This document shows, piece by piece, positions 14,701 to 27,620 of a stretch of DNA of 64,000 bases. The stretch's first letter is position 1; every line of letters begins with the position of its first letter. This stretch comes from Taenia hydatigena (taxonomy: Eukaryota > Platyhelminthes > Cestoda > Cyclophyllidea > Taeniidae). A program made the translations under genes and the position numbers. The DNA lies in NCBI GenBank assembly GCA_036345935.2, contig JADWOT020000005.1, positions 1,736,001 to 1,800,000 of the forward strand, given 5' to 3'. The notes below the pieces were generated by a model, which had not been told where the DNA came from, ran no database searches, and saw nothing but the letters and a program-made list of their open reading frames with translations.

Positions 14701-17700
14701 TAATCTGTTTAAAGTAAAATACACAAATGAGGCAAAAATAGCAAGATAAGAGGTCGCATTATTGTTAGGCGGACACTAACGAATGACAGCTGACGCATAT
14801 CCTGTGTCATAGCGGCCTGCAGTGGGAAAAGATGGCTTCGATAAGCGCGAGTTATGACTGCGACAATCGTTGTAGGTAGAACTATTAAAAATTTGCGTTA
14901 CCTTAGGTGACCACAGTGGCAGATGCGCTAGTCGAGTCAGTGCTTCTTTCCATTGCTGTGCAAAGTAAATGTTTTTGAGGACTCGTAAAGAAACAAATGT
15001 TAAAGCTGAGCCATAACAATGTAATTAACTGGTCCTACGGGATAAAGCATGTCATCGCACATCATACTTGCGCCCCAAACTTACGCTTGGGCGATGCTTT
15101 AACAGGCTAGGTGCAGTTGAAAACGAGGTCTATGCTCTACAATCCTTCCACGGTCGCATTATAGGTAGGATTTTATCTCAGTCCAGAAAGAGTAATGTTC
15201 TAATTTAAGAACAGTGTGATGTTCACTCTTTAGTAGAAGCAAGTAATCCCTACCTCAGTTACTGTAATTGCATTTGCATATTGTTCACCCAATTTCTCAA
15301 CCTTCCAACTGAGCTCAAGCAAGGTAGGACTAATATGGCTTTAATTGAAGAATAATGAGAGCAAGGATCTCCGCTCTTGCTGTGGCAAAGAAGGCGTTGT
15401 TGAGCAAGCGTGTCTGATCATGTTTAATTTAATATCGGAAATGTGGGACATTCCACCCAATGTCATGAAAATAGTAGCAGTACTTAGGAGCATTCTAAGA
15501 CAACCTTGATTAAGGGCACTAAGAGCGTTCTACCTGCGATCACAATTACTTGCTGCTGTTCTCGGTACGTAACCTTATTTGTGATTTTCGCATCTGCGAG
15601 CATGTCACTTTAGAAAAGTCAACCCCCTCTGCATGTCACAATGTCAGCTAGAAATGGGAGCCAGACAGCTTGGGGGCCACGAGGTTGGCAAATACCGGAA
15701 TTGCAGCCCAAAATGGCGCATAAACACAATGAAGAAAACTAGCCAGTGAAGTAGGTGCATTGTTTGTCAAACGCCTATTGGCACGTGCTCATCAGAGTTC
15801 AATAGTAAAAGGCAGCATACCACCCTGCACCCCACACGGTGGTCAGCAACAATACGGAGCTAAATTAAAGGACTCTTTTCAACATTGTCACTGTTTTGCG
15901 CTCACAATTTACAGCGCTTTTATAGGAACAACGCACATTTAAATAAGTCTATGAGACCTCTGGTTTGGTTTTGGTTGCATACACAGCCTGCATTTCTTGG
16001 TGGATTGCGTGAGTGATTTCGCCTACCTCCTTCAAGCCTGTTATTATTGGGGTACAAGAAGTTGTGAGTTAAGAAAAAGCCCGGTGTGTTCTCATACCAA
16101 GAAAATCCAGGCTGTCATTCGCATTACTTTTTCGTTGGCTGTTTTGGTGCTAGCATTATCTGGAAAGCATAGTTCTTTGCTTCGGCAACCAGCCTAACTG
16201 GGAAAAAATATTCTCAGTTGTGACTTACTGATCAAATCTAGCCAAACTTTCGCACGCTTTAATCAAAACCAGAATCATTCACGTTATCTTGTATTATGTA
16301 AGTAAAGGCAGAAGCCACATATTGCCTCTCCTTAGACAAACATATGCCGACAGAGGAATGGTAGACATTTGAGTTCGTGATGCTTCTCTCTAAGGGCACA
16401 TTTCACTTGAGAAAATACAGAGACGGTTCATTAGACCGGATTAAACCAAGGCACTCGTGCTCGGAGACTGACGTGCATATCACCATCCTGCCCCAGCAGC
16501 TACTGGCCAGACAGTAAAGGTAGGACCTTTATAATCAAATTTGCATCAGCAAATAAGTAAAATTCAAGGCAACACATTTTGTCCTCTGCTACCAAACATG
16601 GTGTTGCTTTGTGTTGTGATCCCAAGAAAACACACGCTATTACAATGGAGAAGGAAACAAAACTTTAACAGTTGTCGCAAGGTCGTGTGCAATTAACCTA
16701 AAAGGGCTGGAAATCTGCTTTAGTGTATTTTTGCAAAAACAACGCACGTGAGCTGTTGGAGGTGGGTTTTTGCCGCTCTAACGCGTTATTCTTTGAAGTG
16801 ACTTTAGATCTGTCATTTGATCCATTGCAGCTTACCTGGTACTCCTTTGGTGTTGATATGCGCCTTCTTGTTTTTAAGTCTTACACCGCACTAGTAATTT
16901 ACCATCACTAATCAATGTAGAGAAGGTTCATTTCCCAAAACTCCTGCTGCGAATTTGTGGAAAATTAAAATTACACAATTTTTGCTTTTATAGTTGTTCC
17001 CATTACGTGACTGCAAATAAGTTATCACAAGTTTAAAGATTTCTTGCATTTATAGGCTTTAGCACATCACATCCTGCATCGGCAAATGCCTTGATCCTTA
17101 ACGTTTGCAAAAAACAAAGGAAGGATCCCATTTATATGGTATTAAGTTGTGTCTGGTCGATTAGAAGGACAAACTTAGTTTTGAAGCCGGCTTGAATGAT
17201 AAGGCATGAAGGAGCCTCTGGGGATATAGCATGCACAATAGATCAGATACTCTGTTAACCCCTTTCTTCCTGTTGTATCTAGGCCTGTCATACTCTAGCT
17301 TCCAAAGTGAGACATGGCAATTAGGCACACTATTACAATCCTGTAGATCCGCCGCCGCAATATTTGCAACAAAAGCATTGTCAATGTTTTGGTTGGGATT
17401 GGTGATCACAATCACTTTCATTTTGGCAATGTGTATTTGGCCACTAATTATTTTAAGAGCATATGGTGGCTCGCCGCGCAAAGCATGTACACCAAATTAT
17501 CGGATGTTGATTTTCTGCCAAGTATAAACTGTGAACAGTGCTGTCCAGTTGCAATTCATACGGCCCTTTGTTTCACACCTGGTAAACAATAGCTTACCAT
17601 CAAATATAGGCACATTGCGAGAACGGATGGCAGCAAAAAGCAGTGGCATTAGTAGGAGATTCAAAACGCATGGATAGATGCGCACTTGAGAAATAGAAAA

Positions 17701-18229
17701 GGAAAACAAGCCCTGCGTGGCACCTGTGAATGGCTATGAAAAGGTTTTGTGTCTACTCGACTTTATCGATATGATTAGTTGTTTCAGTAATATGGTACGG
17801 ACTGACAACAGAGATAGTAACTGCATCACTTTCCCATGCCAGAAATGCACAGTCAAGCTTGTTATCCATAAGAGCATTATGAAATATTATCGATGCATTT
17901 ACCTAGGACGCTTAGCGATTACAGTGCTGTCATAGGTTTTGGTTTAATTTACCGTATTTTGATCAAGGAACAATCAGTATATTACGTCGACCCGGTTGGC
18001 TCTGTTTGCAAACGTGTGAAGTCATTTCAGCATGTTAATATTAATGAGGTATTTGCATAAGTGTTTGCATGTTCATTTCACACTCAGTCGCACACGACGT
18101 TAGTTCAATTCCATTCATGTTGTAAAATGCAAGTAGGAAAAGCCACAACGTGGTTCGCTAAGAGGAAAGTATATTAAGAATAAGCAAGGTTTAGGCCAAA
18201 ACACTATGGCGAGATTTGCAACAACTATC
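2731..18229. other. Gene desert, no supported features
   Basis: I read this stretch on both strands and found no domain-bearing frame, tandem array or structured RNA. Short open frames are present at the density expected of random sequence. A short word shared with the R2 repeat (a CATGCCATTG-type core near 5,010-5,045) is too short to call. This is most likely intergenic or large-intron DNA. Confidence 0.55.
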
Positions 18230-18280
18230 CGTCTTGTGTCTGGCAGGGTGTAGTAAAGCATTATGGCCCGACACAAGACG
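18230..18280. repeat. Short inverted repeat (11-bp perfect arms)
   Basis: CGTCTTGTGTC at 18,230-18,240 is exactly complementary to GACACAAGACG at 18,270-18,280. Pairing resumes after one mismatch (TGGC against GCCC), with about 29 nt between the arms. It could form a hairpin or be the trace of a small palindromic insertion. Arms of this length are near chance expectation in a window of this size, so no function is assigned. Confidence 0.4.
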
Positions 18281-21200
18281 AAGCCATGAGTTGCCTGCTA
18301 GTCATTGCAGCCAAATGTACAGTTTCAGCTCAGCCATTTGTCAATTCTGCTTCAATCCTTGTGTCCTTAATGTCAGCATGAGGCAGCATTTTTCTTCCAA
18401 ACGCAGATAAAGCTAAGACTTTTTGCTTATTTGACGCTCGCAGGTAATTGATGAATCGCGCCAGCCTTCAAAGTGGCTAATCTCAAGGTCATGTGGAAGG
18501 AATTTGAAAGCTACTGAAATGCAATCAATCCTTGCATCGTGGCATTTTTACAAAGGCCTTAACATTTCAACAGTTATAAGCAACTCGGAGAATAATTTAA
18601 TACCCATCAAGCAGCCTAAAATCGGATCTTTGGTCATCCCTTCTTTCCTCTTTTCATTAATAGGGCCAGCAGTGCATACAATGTAGACTGCAAAAGTACT
18701 TTTGCTTGTGCTCACAGCGCAACAGGAATCTTTGCGGTAATAGTTTGCACTAGCTAATATGCCACAGGTCTTGCTGAAAATATTTGTGCCGCATGTCTGC
18801 ATACATTCAAGCGTTCAAAACATTAGATCTACCATCTACCTTATTTTTGAAACGAATAGGGCTACCAGCGAGAGAAGAAGTGCATAAGTCCTATTCCGAC
18901 CCCCAAGTTACATAATTTGTAATTTGGTTTAGCAATGTAAAATTAGTTAGCGCCACGTAATTTAGCAAACGATAACTTTATGCGACTTTAGCATAAGGTA
19001 AAAAGTAGAGCAGCCACATGTATTTTTGCAGTGACAACAGAAATCGTTGCGAATTATTTTGTAAAATTAAGGTGCCATGGGCGGCGATTTTTCCGGTTCT
19101 ACCATAAACACTGATAGGCAATAGTTTGTAAGTTCTGTCGATAATATTCTCTGTTACTGCTGCACACACTAAGAGATACAGAGAGGGAAGCGAAGGCACA
19201 GAAGCAGGTAAAGAGGACGGTCACTTGATAACCTGGGTTTTTCCTTTTATTGGCGTCAAGATCTCGTAGATCAATGTGGATGCGCAGGTCTACAAAGTGC
19301 AACCTAAGAAACGAACATAAGACAGATTTGAGCGGACGTAAACCCGGCACAAGAACAGTACAAGGAAGCGGATTTTGCATATAAAGCAAAAATATTTTAA
19401 CTAAGTCAACAAAAAGGAGGAATAAATATGGGCTTTAATACGTCTGGATGGCATCACAAAACTCAGGATGGAAATCACTTGAGGGTGATTAATTTTGGAG
19501 AAAAGCGCAATTCAGATCAGGTGTTGTTGTCATTTTGTAAATAATTGATCATGTTCTCATTTCACGAGCGCAAAAATAACTTTGCGACTCAAACCATGTG
19601 CTTAGTTCTTTGAAGACTTCTTCACATACCGTGCAATGCGCTATGAAATCCGCACGCAGTCATAGGATTCAAAAGATTGCCACATAGTTAGAGTCAAGTC
19701 AGCCGTGCCGACACAAATGCTCGATTCTTGCATAGAGGTTGCATTTTGCTATAAACAAGTTTGATCAAATTTTTTCACGTTACATGTCCCACATCTACCG
19801 ACACTAACAGCACGCACAGAAAATCGCATGGATTGGAAGATTTGGATCATGCCCAAATGATTGAGAATGTAATATAAAATGGCAGCTTCTGTTGTCACAT
19901 CATGCCATGCGTCGCTGGTGCAGCTAAGCAGAATATTTTGTGCCTAGCACAAAGGCTTACCTTATTTCCACAGAGGACAAACACTATTTTATACGTCACA
20001 TCGTCGCTTGAGATGGAACGATCCTGTCAGGCATTTATTAAGTCATCTGTTGAAATTAAATCCTCGTGTATTATTCTAAATAACGGACGCTTTAACGGTG
20101 ATATATTTAAGCACCATGCACTCATTACTGATCAACCACATTTGTTGCCAACCAATCGTATTCATGCCAGCGGACGAAAAAATTAACTCACACATAAGAA
20201 GCACCATATACTGCGAGATAGATTACCTCTAGTGGAGTTATATCTCCTAAGTCTAACATCCACACCTACCTACCAAACTGGATTTTGCCATGGAGCAGGC
20301 TTTCCTTTACGTCTAGCAAGCATTTCGGTTTCGAATGTGACAGAAGATGACAAGATAAAATTCTATAAAACCCCTCCCACTTAAAAAGTTGGCGTCCCTT
20401 TCGCTATCTATTCTCCGTTATAAGGTTATATGAATGGTAATAGAGAAGTGCAACGATAAATCCGTAGCAGGGTCTTTCTCGGTGCCGCGCAGGCAGAATT
20501 TAACGATGGTAGAGGAATAACCATGATCACTATGCATGGGGAGATAAGGGGCGCAGTTGATGGCAATTGATGCATTAGCAATGGCGTGCTTTTCCCATAA
20601 AGGAGATTTGAAGTTCCGTTTGCAATCCTTTCTGATGATTTCTTTTGAATACGCCAAAATTTATTAAGTGGGCTACAGAAAATTGTTCTTAAAACATCAC
20701 TTACTCGTAGGGATCGACTAGGACTTCAAAGTTTTCCTGATTAGATACCATGTGATCGTCTCCGTTGCTTAGTCTACTAACCACAATGTTATTTGCGAAA
20801 ATTGTTAAGAGATGTTGTTTTGAGATGCCGACATCCATTGTACGATCAAGGTGACAGTGATGCATAGTGCAGTGTCAGCTGCCTGCGGCTGTTGCGGGAC
20901 CACTCACAGTTGGGGCTCTCTCGCGAATGCGAGAAAAATATTTTGTTAGCGGTGCCAAAATAATGAGGCACTTATACAAGACACAACCATGTAAATAATA
21001 TGCAAATTCAGTGGTAAATAATGGCTAGGGATTCGCAAAGCCTTTTTATACTAAACTATAATGTCTCAAAAGATCCGCATTTGCTACGTTAAAATGGATC
21101 TTGTGAGGCGTGTGCACTATCACTACTCTAACCCACCAAATTTTTATGTACCAATAGTTTGTTTGCGTCTCAACTACACGCTTTTCACTTATTTCCACCA

Positions 21201-22931
21201 CCAGATTCCTCTGGATACAACAAAGAATGAAAAAATAATCCATCCGGAAGGAAATATATTTGACTTACAAAAAAGGGAATCGCTCCAAAAATTTGGACTT
21301 ACTTGGTGTTAGGGATGGTCTAAAGCTAAATTTGACAGAACCTCGCCTTCACCGATATTGCATTACATGCACTATGAGGAATAATAAAAGAAAACTCAAT
21401 GTCAAGATGAGCTTTTTGCCCTGCTTTTGTAGGAATGGGTTTAAAATCATTAATTGCTTTGATATGTTCTGCGCTTTAACCACTTTGATGACTACCATTT
21501 TAGGTATAAATAGCCAATTTTCCATTTCTAAAGACTTCACTACCCCTATTGGTATAATATGCCGCGCCCATAACGTTGGTAGTAGATAGGGCAGTTGTGA
21601 CCTCGAAAAGGCTGGTTAAGTGTTCCCTCAAGTGCTCTATCAGCTTGATATTAAAGCCGTAACTGACACACGAACCGAAAATAGTTGAACGAGACAAGTA
21701 GAACGATGAAGCACAACTAGATAGGTGGCTATTTGGGCACCCATCTGACAACCGGAACCGCTGTTGATTTGATTGATTGATTTTTATCAAAGCTCTAAAA
21801 TCCAGAATGAGTAGGAAAGCCCTCGCATGGTTTTCTAATGCTTTTCATCTCATTAGATTATGTGTGGATGATTGCATTTTCAATGTCAGGTTCCTTCCGC
21901 ACAACGATGCCAATTCATGCTATGCTTGCGAAGCACATTCTATTAGTCTTCAGAGACCATTATAGCAGGCCACCTTGTCGGCTTGACCTTTTGATTCGCA
22001 TTCATTCGTGACATAAAACGTGCTTTGAAAACGGGCATATCGCAGTTAAAAGGAGTGGAGATCAGACTGACGCGTAAGCCTCGTGGTGCCTGGGAGAGGT
22101 ATAAAAGGTGGTATTTCTTATCGAGCATCAAAAATCAATCATTTAGCACTAAAGATACCAGTTTCATTCACCACTCGATTTGTCACTTCACGATCCATCT
22201 CTTTAACACAATCTTAGCCTTGAAAATCTGGCATTGCAAAGCAGTGGGAGGGGAGGGTATGAACGATGTCTATGCCACTTGAATGGCTTTGCGTGGATTT
22301 ATGTCTTGCCGTGCGTATGCTAAGTTCTCTTCGGGGTGAATTTTACTGTCGGTCAAGTAAGTAGAATAGTGCCATGAATTGGTTGCGGTTTCGCCGGTGG
22401 ACAGAGGTCGAGTAGACGAAATGGAGTAAACACGTGTCACTGATGTGTTGGATTCGACCTTACGGACCGAATGCGCTATGCTACTGTTTCGTTGGCAAAG
22501 GACTGTGGCACTAAGCATTATTTATGTCAAATAAAGTTGATGACACAAAACAACGGAATGGGCTAGGCGCGTTATCCATGAAGACGCACTTAGAAGAAAA
22601 TATTCCTTGCACGGAGGAAAAGGTAGAATATGGAAGGGGAGAGAGTGCAAGTTAATGGAGTAATTGCCATGCGGTGTAGATTCTCGTGGACATCGAATGG
22701 CAGAGGTACCCTATGCTTTTCTTCAAACTTCGCTCTTATTCCCTTAGTTCGTTTCCGTTCTGTGTATGCTGCTCCACTTCTTTAATTTCAATGACCTTTC
22801 GTCTATCAGAATCGATGGTTTAACTTGTAACTTGGGTGGCAATGATTGGACAACCACCAGCGTAAAAATTGCTTTTCGAATGCAAGGGGTTGGGAGCAAA
22901 TAAATCTGACCCACTCCTAAACGTGGAGATA
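18281..22931. other. No recognisable gene
   Basis: No exon candidates with good borders and no repeats were recognised. Open frames of up to about 110 codons (for example 21,260-21,589, +) have no recognisable motif. Confidence 0.5.

Positions 22932-22967
<36 letters not shown>
22932..22967 (+). repeat. (GAT)12 trinucleotide microsatellite
   Basis: Twelve uninterrupted GAT units. Depending on frame they translate to poly-Asp or poly-Met on the + strand and poly-His or poly-Ile on the - strand, which creates artificial-looking short frames on both strands. There are no imperfect units at the edges, so the tract is young or actively slipping. Nothing around it supports a coding role. Confidence 0.97.
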
Positions 22968-23989
22968 AACTTTTTCGAATGGCATCAACCATTCGGTTGC
23001 GACCGCTATAAGCGTAGAAGATCGGTGTGTCATCTCTCTCATCTGTTGCTGCTTGCAATTCACTGCTCTGTTTGACGAAACTCTTTGTTCTATGTCTGCG
23101 GAGATAGGACGAAATCCACTAAGCTGCCTTAATTTTCCTTTCAAGAATTTATGTGCTCACTTATATGCTTTACAAGCAGATATACTATAAATAAAAGACG
23201 CACTTTTCACCAATAAATGCTGCTGATTTTATGCTGATCAGTGTTTAAATCAAAAGAAACTGAGGGTAAATACAAAGAATTTTAACAGTTACAAATCGCT
23301 CTGTCATTTAAATTACGCTAGTGGCAGAAGTTTGTTCAATTAGTTGCGATTCCTAAGAGTATGCCATTCTGGAGTTTAGGTCAAAGACTCCCCATTTTCA
23401 ATAGATCAATTCAATCAACTTGTACATATTTAATGAATCATGAATGGCAACTTCGACAGGTAGGAGCATGCTTCAACGAAGCGAAACCAATAAAGGTAAA
23501 GTGCAGTGAGGCCTGCTAACAACAGCCTAAAGCGAGAAATTGTAGCAAACAAGACGCTCAGAGTCAACTTCCGAAAGGAGGAACAGAAAATCCATCCCCT
23601 TTATGCATTACTGCTCGCGACGCTTTTGAGCAGAACGGGAAAGTAAGGCACAATGAACCATTTCTTTGTTTCCCCGTTCGGATAAAAATCTCGATGCTTA
23701 AGCACTGCTAGTGACAAAGGCTTAACGTTCTTGGGTAGCAGGAATTTCAATACCGTTAGAAATTCCGTTCACGCCAGGCATTGATAGCGGGGCGAAGTCA
23801 CACGACGAAAGCGTGATGATGTCTTTTCTTTCAAAGGCCAAAAATGCCCTCAGAATATTTCTCAACGAAACGAGGGAAAAGTGGATAAGAACAGGGAATA
23901 GGTAAGGTCTCCCTTACTTGGAATATTTCCCTGACCATGGGGATTTTAAAAGCTGAAATTATCTAGATTTCTGTCTCCTCGCAGCTATG
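22968..23989. other. No recognisable gene
   Basis: Ordinary AT-leaning sequence between the microsatellite and the G-poor tract. No exon or repeat was identified. Confidence 0.5.
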
Positions 23990-25090
23990 GCTTCCTGCTT
24001 ATCCATCTTATTTCCACTGCGCCGACCCAGATCCCATCAATACTCAATCCAATTCCCCTGCCTATCTGCATCATCCTAACCCTGTCATGCAACTCTCATC
24101 TCTCCAGAAATTTATTCCTACATCTTTGCTCCAGCTCCTCCCAGTTGCCAAGATCTCATCACTCCAATACCCAATTTTCCACAAATTTGCATCCATCCGT
24201 CCATCCTGTTCCCTTCATTCTGGAGCCTTATTCCCTTTCTACTTCGGTACCTTCTCAATTTCCAGTTATAATCGCATTGAAATTCAGTTCTTGACACACC
24301 TACTACGGTTCTCCACAAAATTTCCAATTCTTGTAAGTCTAAACTCAAACTTGATTCTCTACCCTAGTCCGGATCCTCTTTACTGGCTTCCATTGCATAT
24401 AGACTAAATTCACTACCCACTTCCCTCTGTCTTTCCTAGTCCGCGAATTCCTGTTGCTAGAAATCATAACTCTATTAATCTTCCCCAAGGTTTCTCCATA
24501 GCGTTCCGGTTCCCGTCACAACCCGACTCTTCACAAATCTACCTCGGATTCCATTAAATTTTTCCATCGCACCATTCCAGAACTCCACTCTCTTCCAGTT
24601 TTGTAGTTCCTATTGTCCCATAGCCTGCATCTCTGCCTGCGTGATAAAATTATTTCCTCACAATGCAATTATTCTTAGGCTACAACATGCTTTCTCTACA
24701 TGTCCATCGCAGTTCTCCTACTGACACCTAGCCACCACCCAGATCCAATCTCACTGCGTATCTTACTTCGATCGCTTCTTATTTTCGCTCCTACTGCTAG
24801 AATTTGTGGTTTCACGACCGATTCGTTTCATACCATTCCAGTCGTCTACTCCTATCACCCCAAGAACTGATTCCCTATGCATCCGCCTTGATTCTTCCCA
24901 CTTTCCTTAGTCCCACCACTACAAAAACAAATTAACCATTCATCTTCTTAGATTACAGTGCAGTTACTTAGCTCCCACTATTCTAAAACCGAATTATCTG
25001 AGCACACATCCCAGTTCCTTCAAGGCATACAGTTATCATCACTTCAGGACCTAAACATTTATCACTGCACCTCCCCACTCCAGCATCCAG
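23990..25090 (+). repeat. Strand-asymmetric G-poor, pyrimidine-rich tract (degenerate low-complexity repeat)
   Basis: For about 1.1 kb the + strand is strikingly poor in G and rich in C, T and A. The words ATTCC, TTCCA, CTCC, CCAGTT and CAGTTC recur throughout, for example after 24,140, 24,260, 24,595, 24,705 and 25,010. No fixed unit length is obvious, so this is either a highly decayed minisatellite or a transcribed region with strong strand bias. It ends abruptly near 25,090, after which the + strand becomes A/G-rich. A frame at 24,087-24,407 is open mainly because G-poor DNA has few TAG and TGA codons. Confidence 0.7.
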
Positions 25091-25300
25091 CGTTTGCGTA
25101 GTCATGCAAGTAAGGCGGATGAGTGAAAGCTGGAGATAGGATTAAACGGAAAATAAATAAATGGCTACAGAGGCACAGCGAGAGCTAGAGAGATAAAGAG
25201 CTGCATATAAATAAACGCAAAATAAACATTAGGTGGGTAAATAAATGTTGGGGTGGGTGGACTAACAGACAAACAAAACAGTCGAAATGTAACAGCTTCA
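25091..25300 (+). other. Purine-rich flank with recurrent ATAAATAAA words
   Basis: Immediately after the G-poor tract the composition flips. The + strand becomes rich in A and G, with several AATAAATAAAT-type words between about 25,145 and 25,250. The compositional mirror suggests either an inverted junction of the same kind of low-complexity DNA or a strand-bias switch point. No coding signal was seen. Confidence 0.45.
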
Positions 25301-27512
25301 CCATTTGCCCGATTCCAATGCTCTGCGTGAGATGTTGATGTGCTCCTGTTGACTGCGAAACGAAAAAGACTAGCGTCGCGTCGCGATATGGATTCTGATG
25401 ACTTCCTTCACCTTCGATGATTGCTGCGCGGTCCCTCGCCTCTTGTTGTTGGGCCTGAGGGAATAACAAGTTCACTACAAGGGCATCGCAAATACGGATA
25501 CGGCCATTACAAGGTATCACGCCAGTGACATCGATGTGACGAATAATCGGTTGGAGGGAGGGGGGCTGAGTATGCTGAACATCTGTGGATACGCCTTAGC
25601 GAAACAATTGTCGGCGGTACTCATAACCCAATGCCTAGGACAAAAACCACACTTTCCCTGTGGACTTGTGGCAGTGAAAAAGTGTCAGAGCAACGCAAAC
25701 GCGCGATGTATGTCAAATAGCTCCGATTCCAATTTTTTGTTAGATGAAGATGGCAGGCAGTCTCTAAGGGCTATGCATTGCAGTCGTGCTAGATTGCGTC
25801 GCCAGAGCGTGAAGCAAAAGTTATTCTATTGTATTCTAGCCACCCACAAAGGTGTGACCTCATTCGACTAAAAATTTGGCATCATATTTGCTTGTCTGGC
25901 TGTTATTTCTGCCTTTAAGCTTTAAAGGCCACCTTAGTTATCCAGACAACGGTTTTAAGAATATCATTCAAAGAACTAAGGGACGGATTCTCAGATAAGG
26001 CTTTCAAAAGGGTCCACTTGCTGAATTGTCTCAAGTTGTAAGAACATGTGGAATGCGTGTAATCATTCACGCACGTGCATCATAAAGCACAGAAATGCAC
26101 GACATTTCAGTTAAAGGCACGCCATGCGCTTAAAACGCGTTTGATTTTCAGCTATCAACTTGGTTGCGAACTCCGAATAGGAATAGCTTTTGTATTCTGC
26201 CGTTGAGCGCTGTGCGCGGGTATGTGTTTGTGTGTGTGATGAATTGGAGACCCAACCGCGCACCCGATGCATGCCAAATAGCGATTAGGACTGAGCTCTG
26301 CTTACTCAATACCATCCGATGGCATTACAGCACCACCATCCCTTCCCCTGATCCAGTTAGGACTAGCCAAGAAGCTGGCCAAAGGCCTCCTCAGTTTGGT
26401 ATAAAAAACAATGCGATGCAAAACTTTAAACCTTGTGCTTTGTACTGCATGCTGGAAAATAAGTTGTGGGAAATGGGAAGGTAGGTAGGAAGAGGAGCAG
26501 GGAAAGGGGACGGAAAGAGAGGAAAATGGCACCCTGTATCCACGCCTCGCCAAGAACAAACCGTCAACTTTTCAGACAGCAAACATTAGTGTTAGATCCG
26601 TTTGTTTTTTTCTTGAAACGAAAGGTATGGTACAATAAGGATTCGCAAGCTAGAGTCACGTTTAAAAGAATGATAGATTGCAATCGCAACTGTTTCGCCA
26701 AACGAGCTATTTGAGAAGCGAATCACTGAGCTTGGAAGTTATACCCGAAGGAAAATATTCGCTATGGAAGTTGACGAATTCTTTTCGGTTGCGTGCACTA
26801 TTCAATATAGGGGTGATAGCACATTCTCTTTTCACAATCAGGAGGAAATGGCTCTGCAGTGCGAAATGTTTGGTCGGGCAAACAGCACCAACGACAAAGT
26901 TCGCACAAGTTTGCCACTCCACTATGACCTGAAGGAGCACTAAGGCACCCGCAAAGTAGATGAACTGGTATTCTTGAAGAACTGGCAACACTCTAGTCAG
27001 CTAAAAAGACAACGAAACAATCTTTCCTTTTCAAAATCACTGCAAGACATGGGGTAAATATGACGGAGAATGTCCTGACTTGACTGGACCATGGGGCAAA
27101 GAAGCAAACGCATGGAGCAATCTGCTTTACTATTTGCATTACCTGCAAGGAGTCTTGATACCTCATCAATAACTCAACCAAGCAGTCAAACCCATCCTCC
27201 TTGCTGAGGACTCACTACTTCTTGACGGATACGGGTTGTACGCATTTATGTAAGTCATTGTCAAGCCTCGAAAAAGTGCTCATGACCGCACGCCCTTTAA
27301 TCCAAAATTCTTACAAATATTTTAGCACAAAACGCTACATTCTACGTAGGCACTACGGTTTGGATGTCTGCACCAAAAGCTGCTCGTGGACTGAACTATC
27401 ACTTTCTAGTGGTTTGAGTAGGTGTGTATTCGATTCCACACATAATCAAGGAAGCAAATCGACCATGAAAGAAGATAGCATGCATTCAATGTCAATATTC
27501 TCGTTTTCGCAG
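25301..27512. other. No confident gene; weak exon-like pieces only
   Basis: A 43-nt piece on the - strand (25,412-25,454) has a good acceptor (CCCTCAG) and a GTGAAG donor and encodes a charged AQQQEARDRAAIIE segment. It is too short to call. Frames at 26,678-26,932 (+) and 26,707-26,991 (-) are open but unrecognised. Confidence 0.4.
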
Positions 27513-27620
27513 TCCTGCAGTCGGCGACTGCCCCTGTTGATGCGGAAGAAGATATCACAGACGCTTTTCAAATGCTACTTAATAGAAGGGCGACATTCCA
27601 AGTTCAACAAACATTGCAAG
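27513..27620 (+). CDS. Candidate internal coding exon, unknown protein
   Basis: A 108-nt open segment is bordered by a strong acceptor (TATTCTCGTTTTCGCAG) and a near-consensus donor (CAAG/GTGAGT). It starts and ends in phase 1, so it is a symmetric exon of 36 codons. The encoded peptide includes VDAEEDITDAFQMLLNRR followed by a Gln-rich helix (FQVQQTLQ). It is acidic, then basic, and probably alpha-helical. I do not recognise the family and could not find neighbouring exons of the same gene, so it may also be a chance exon-like sequence. A different frame is open for 144 codons across 27,201-27,635, but its sequence looks random. Confidence 0.42.

Noticed and set aside
17231..17527. 98-codon + frame with a hydrophobic run (WLGLVITITFILAMCIWPLI)
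   Set aside because: Looks like a membrane segment, but it is isolated, has no homologous copy in the window and no convincing exon borders.
22744..23190. Open frames with poly-His, poly-Asp, poly-Met and poly-Ile around 22.93 kb
   Set aside because: All are produced by the (GAT)12 microsatellite read in different frames. No start context, splice sites or domain.
24087..24407. 106-codon frame in the G-poor tract
   Set aside because: Low G content removes TAG and TGA stops. The translation is low-complexity Ser/Leu/Pro with no motif.
25412..25454. 43-nt - strand mini-exon with good borders (AQQQEARDRAAIIE)
   Set aside because: Too short to distinguish from chance and no partner exon was found on that strand.
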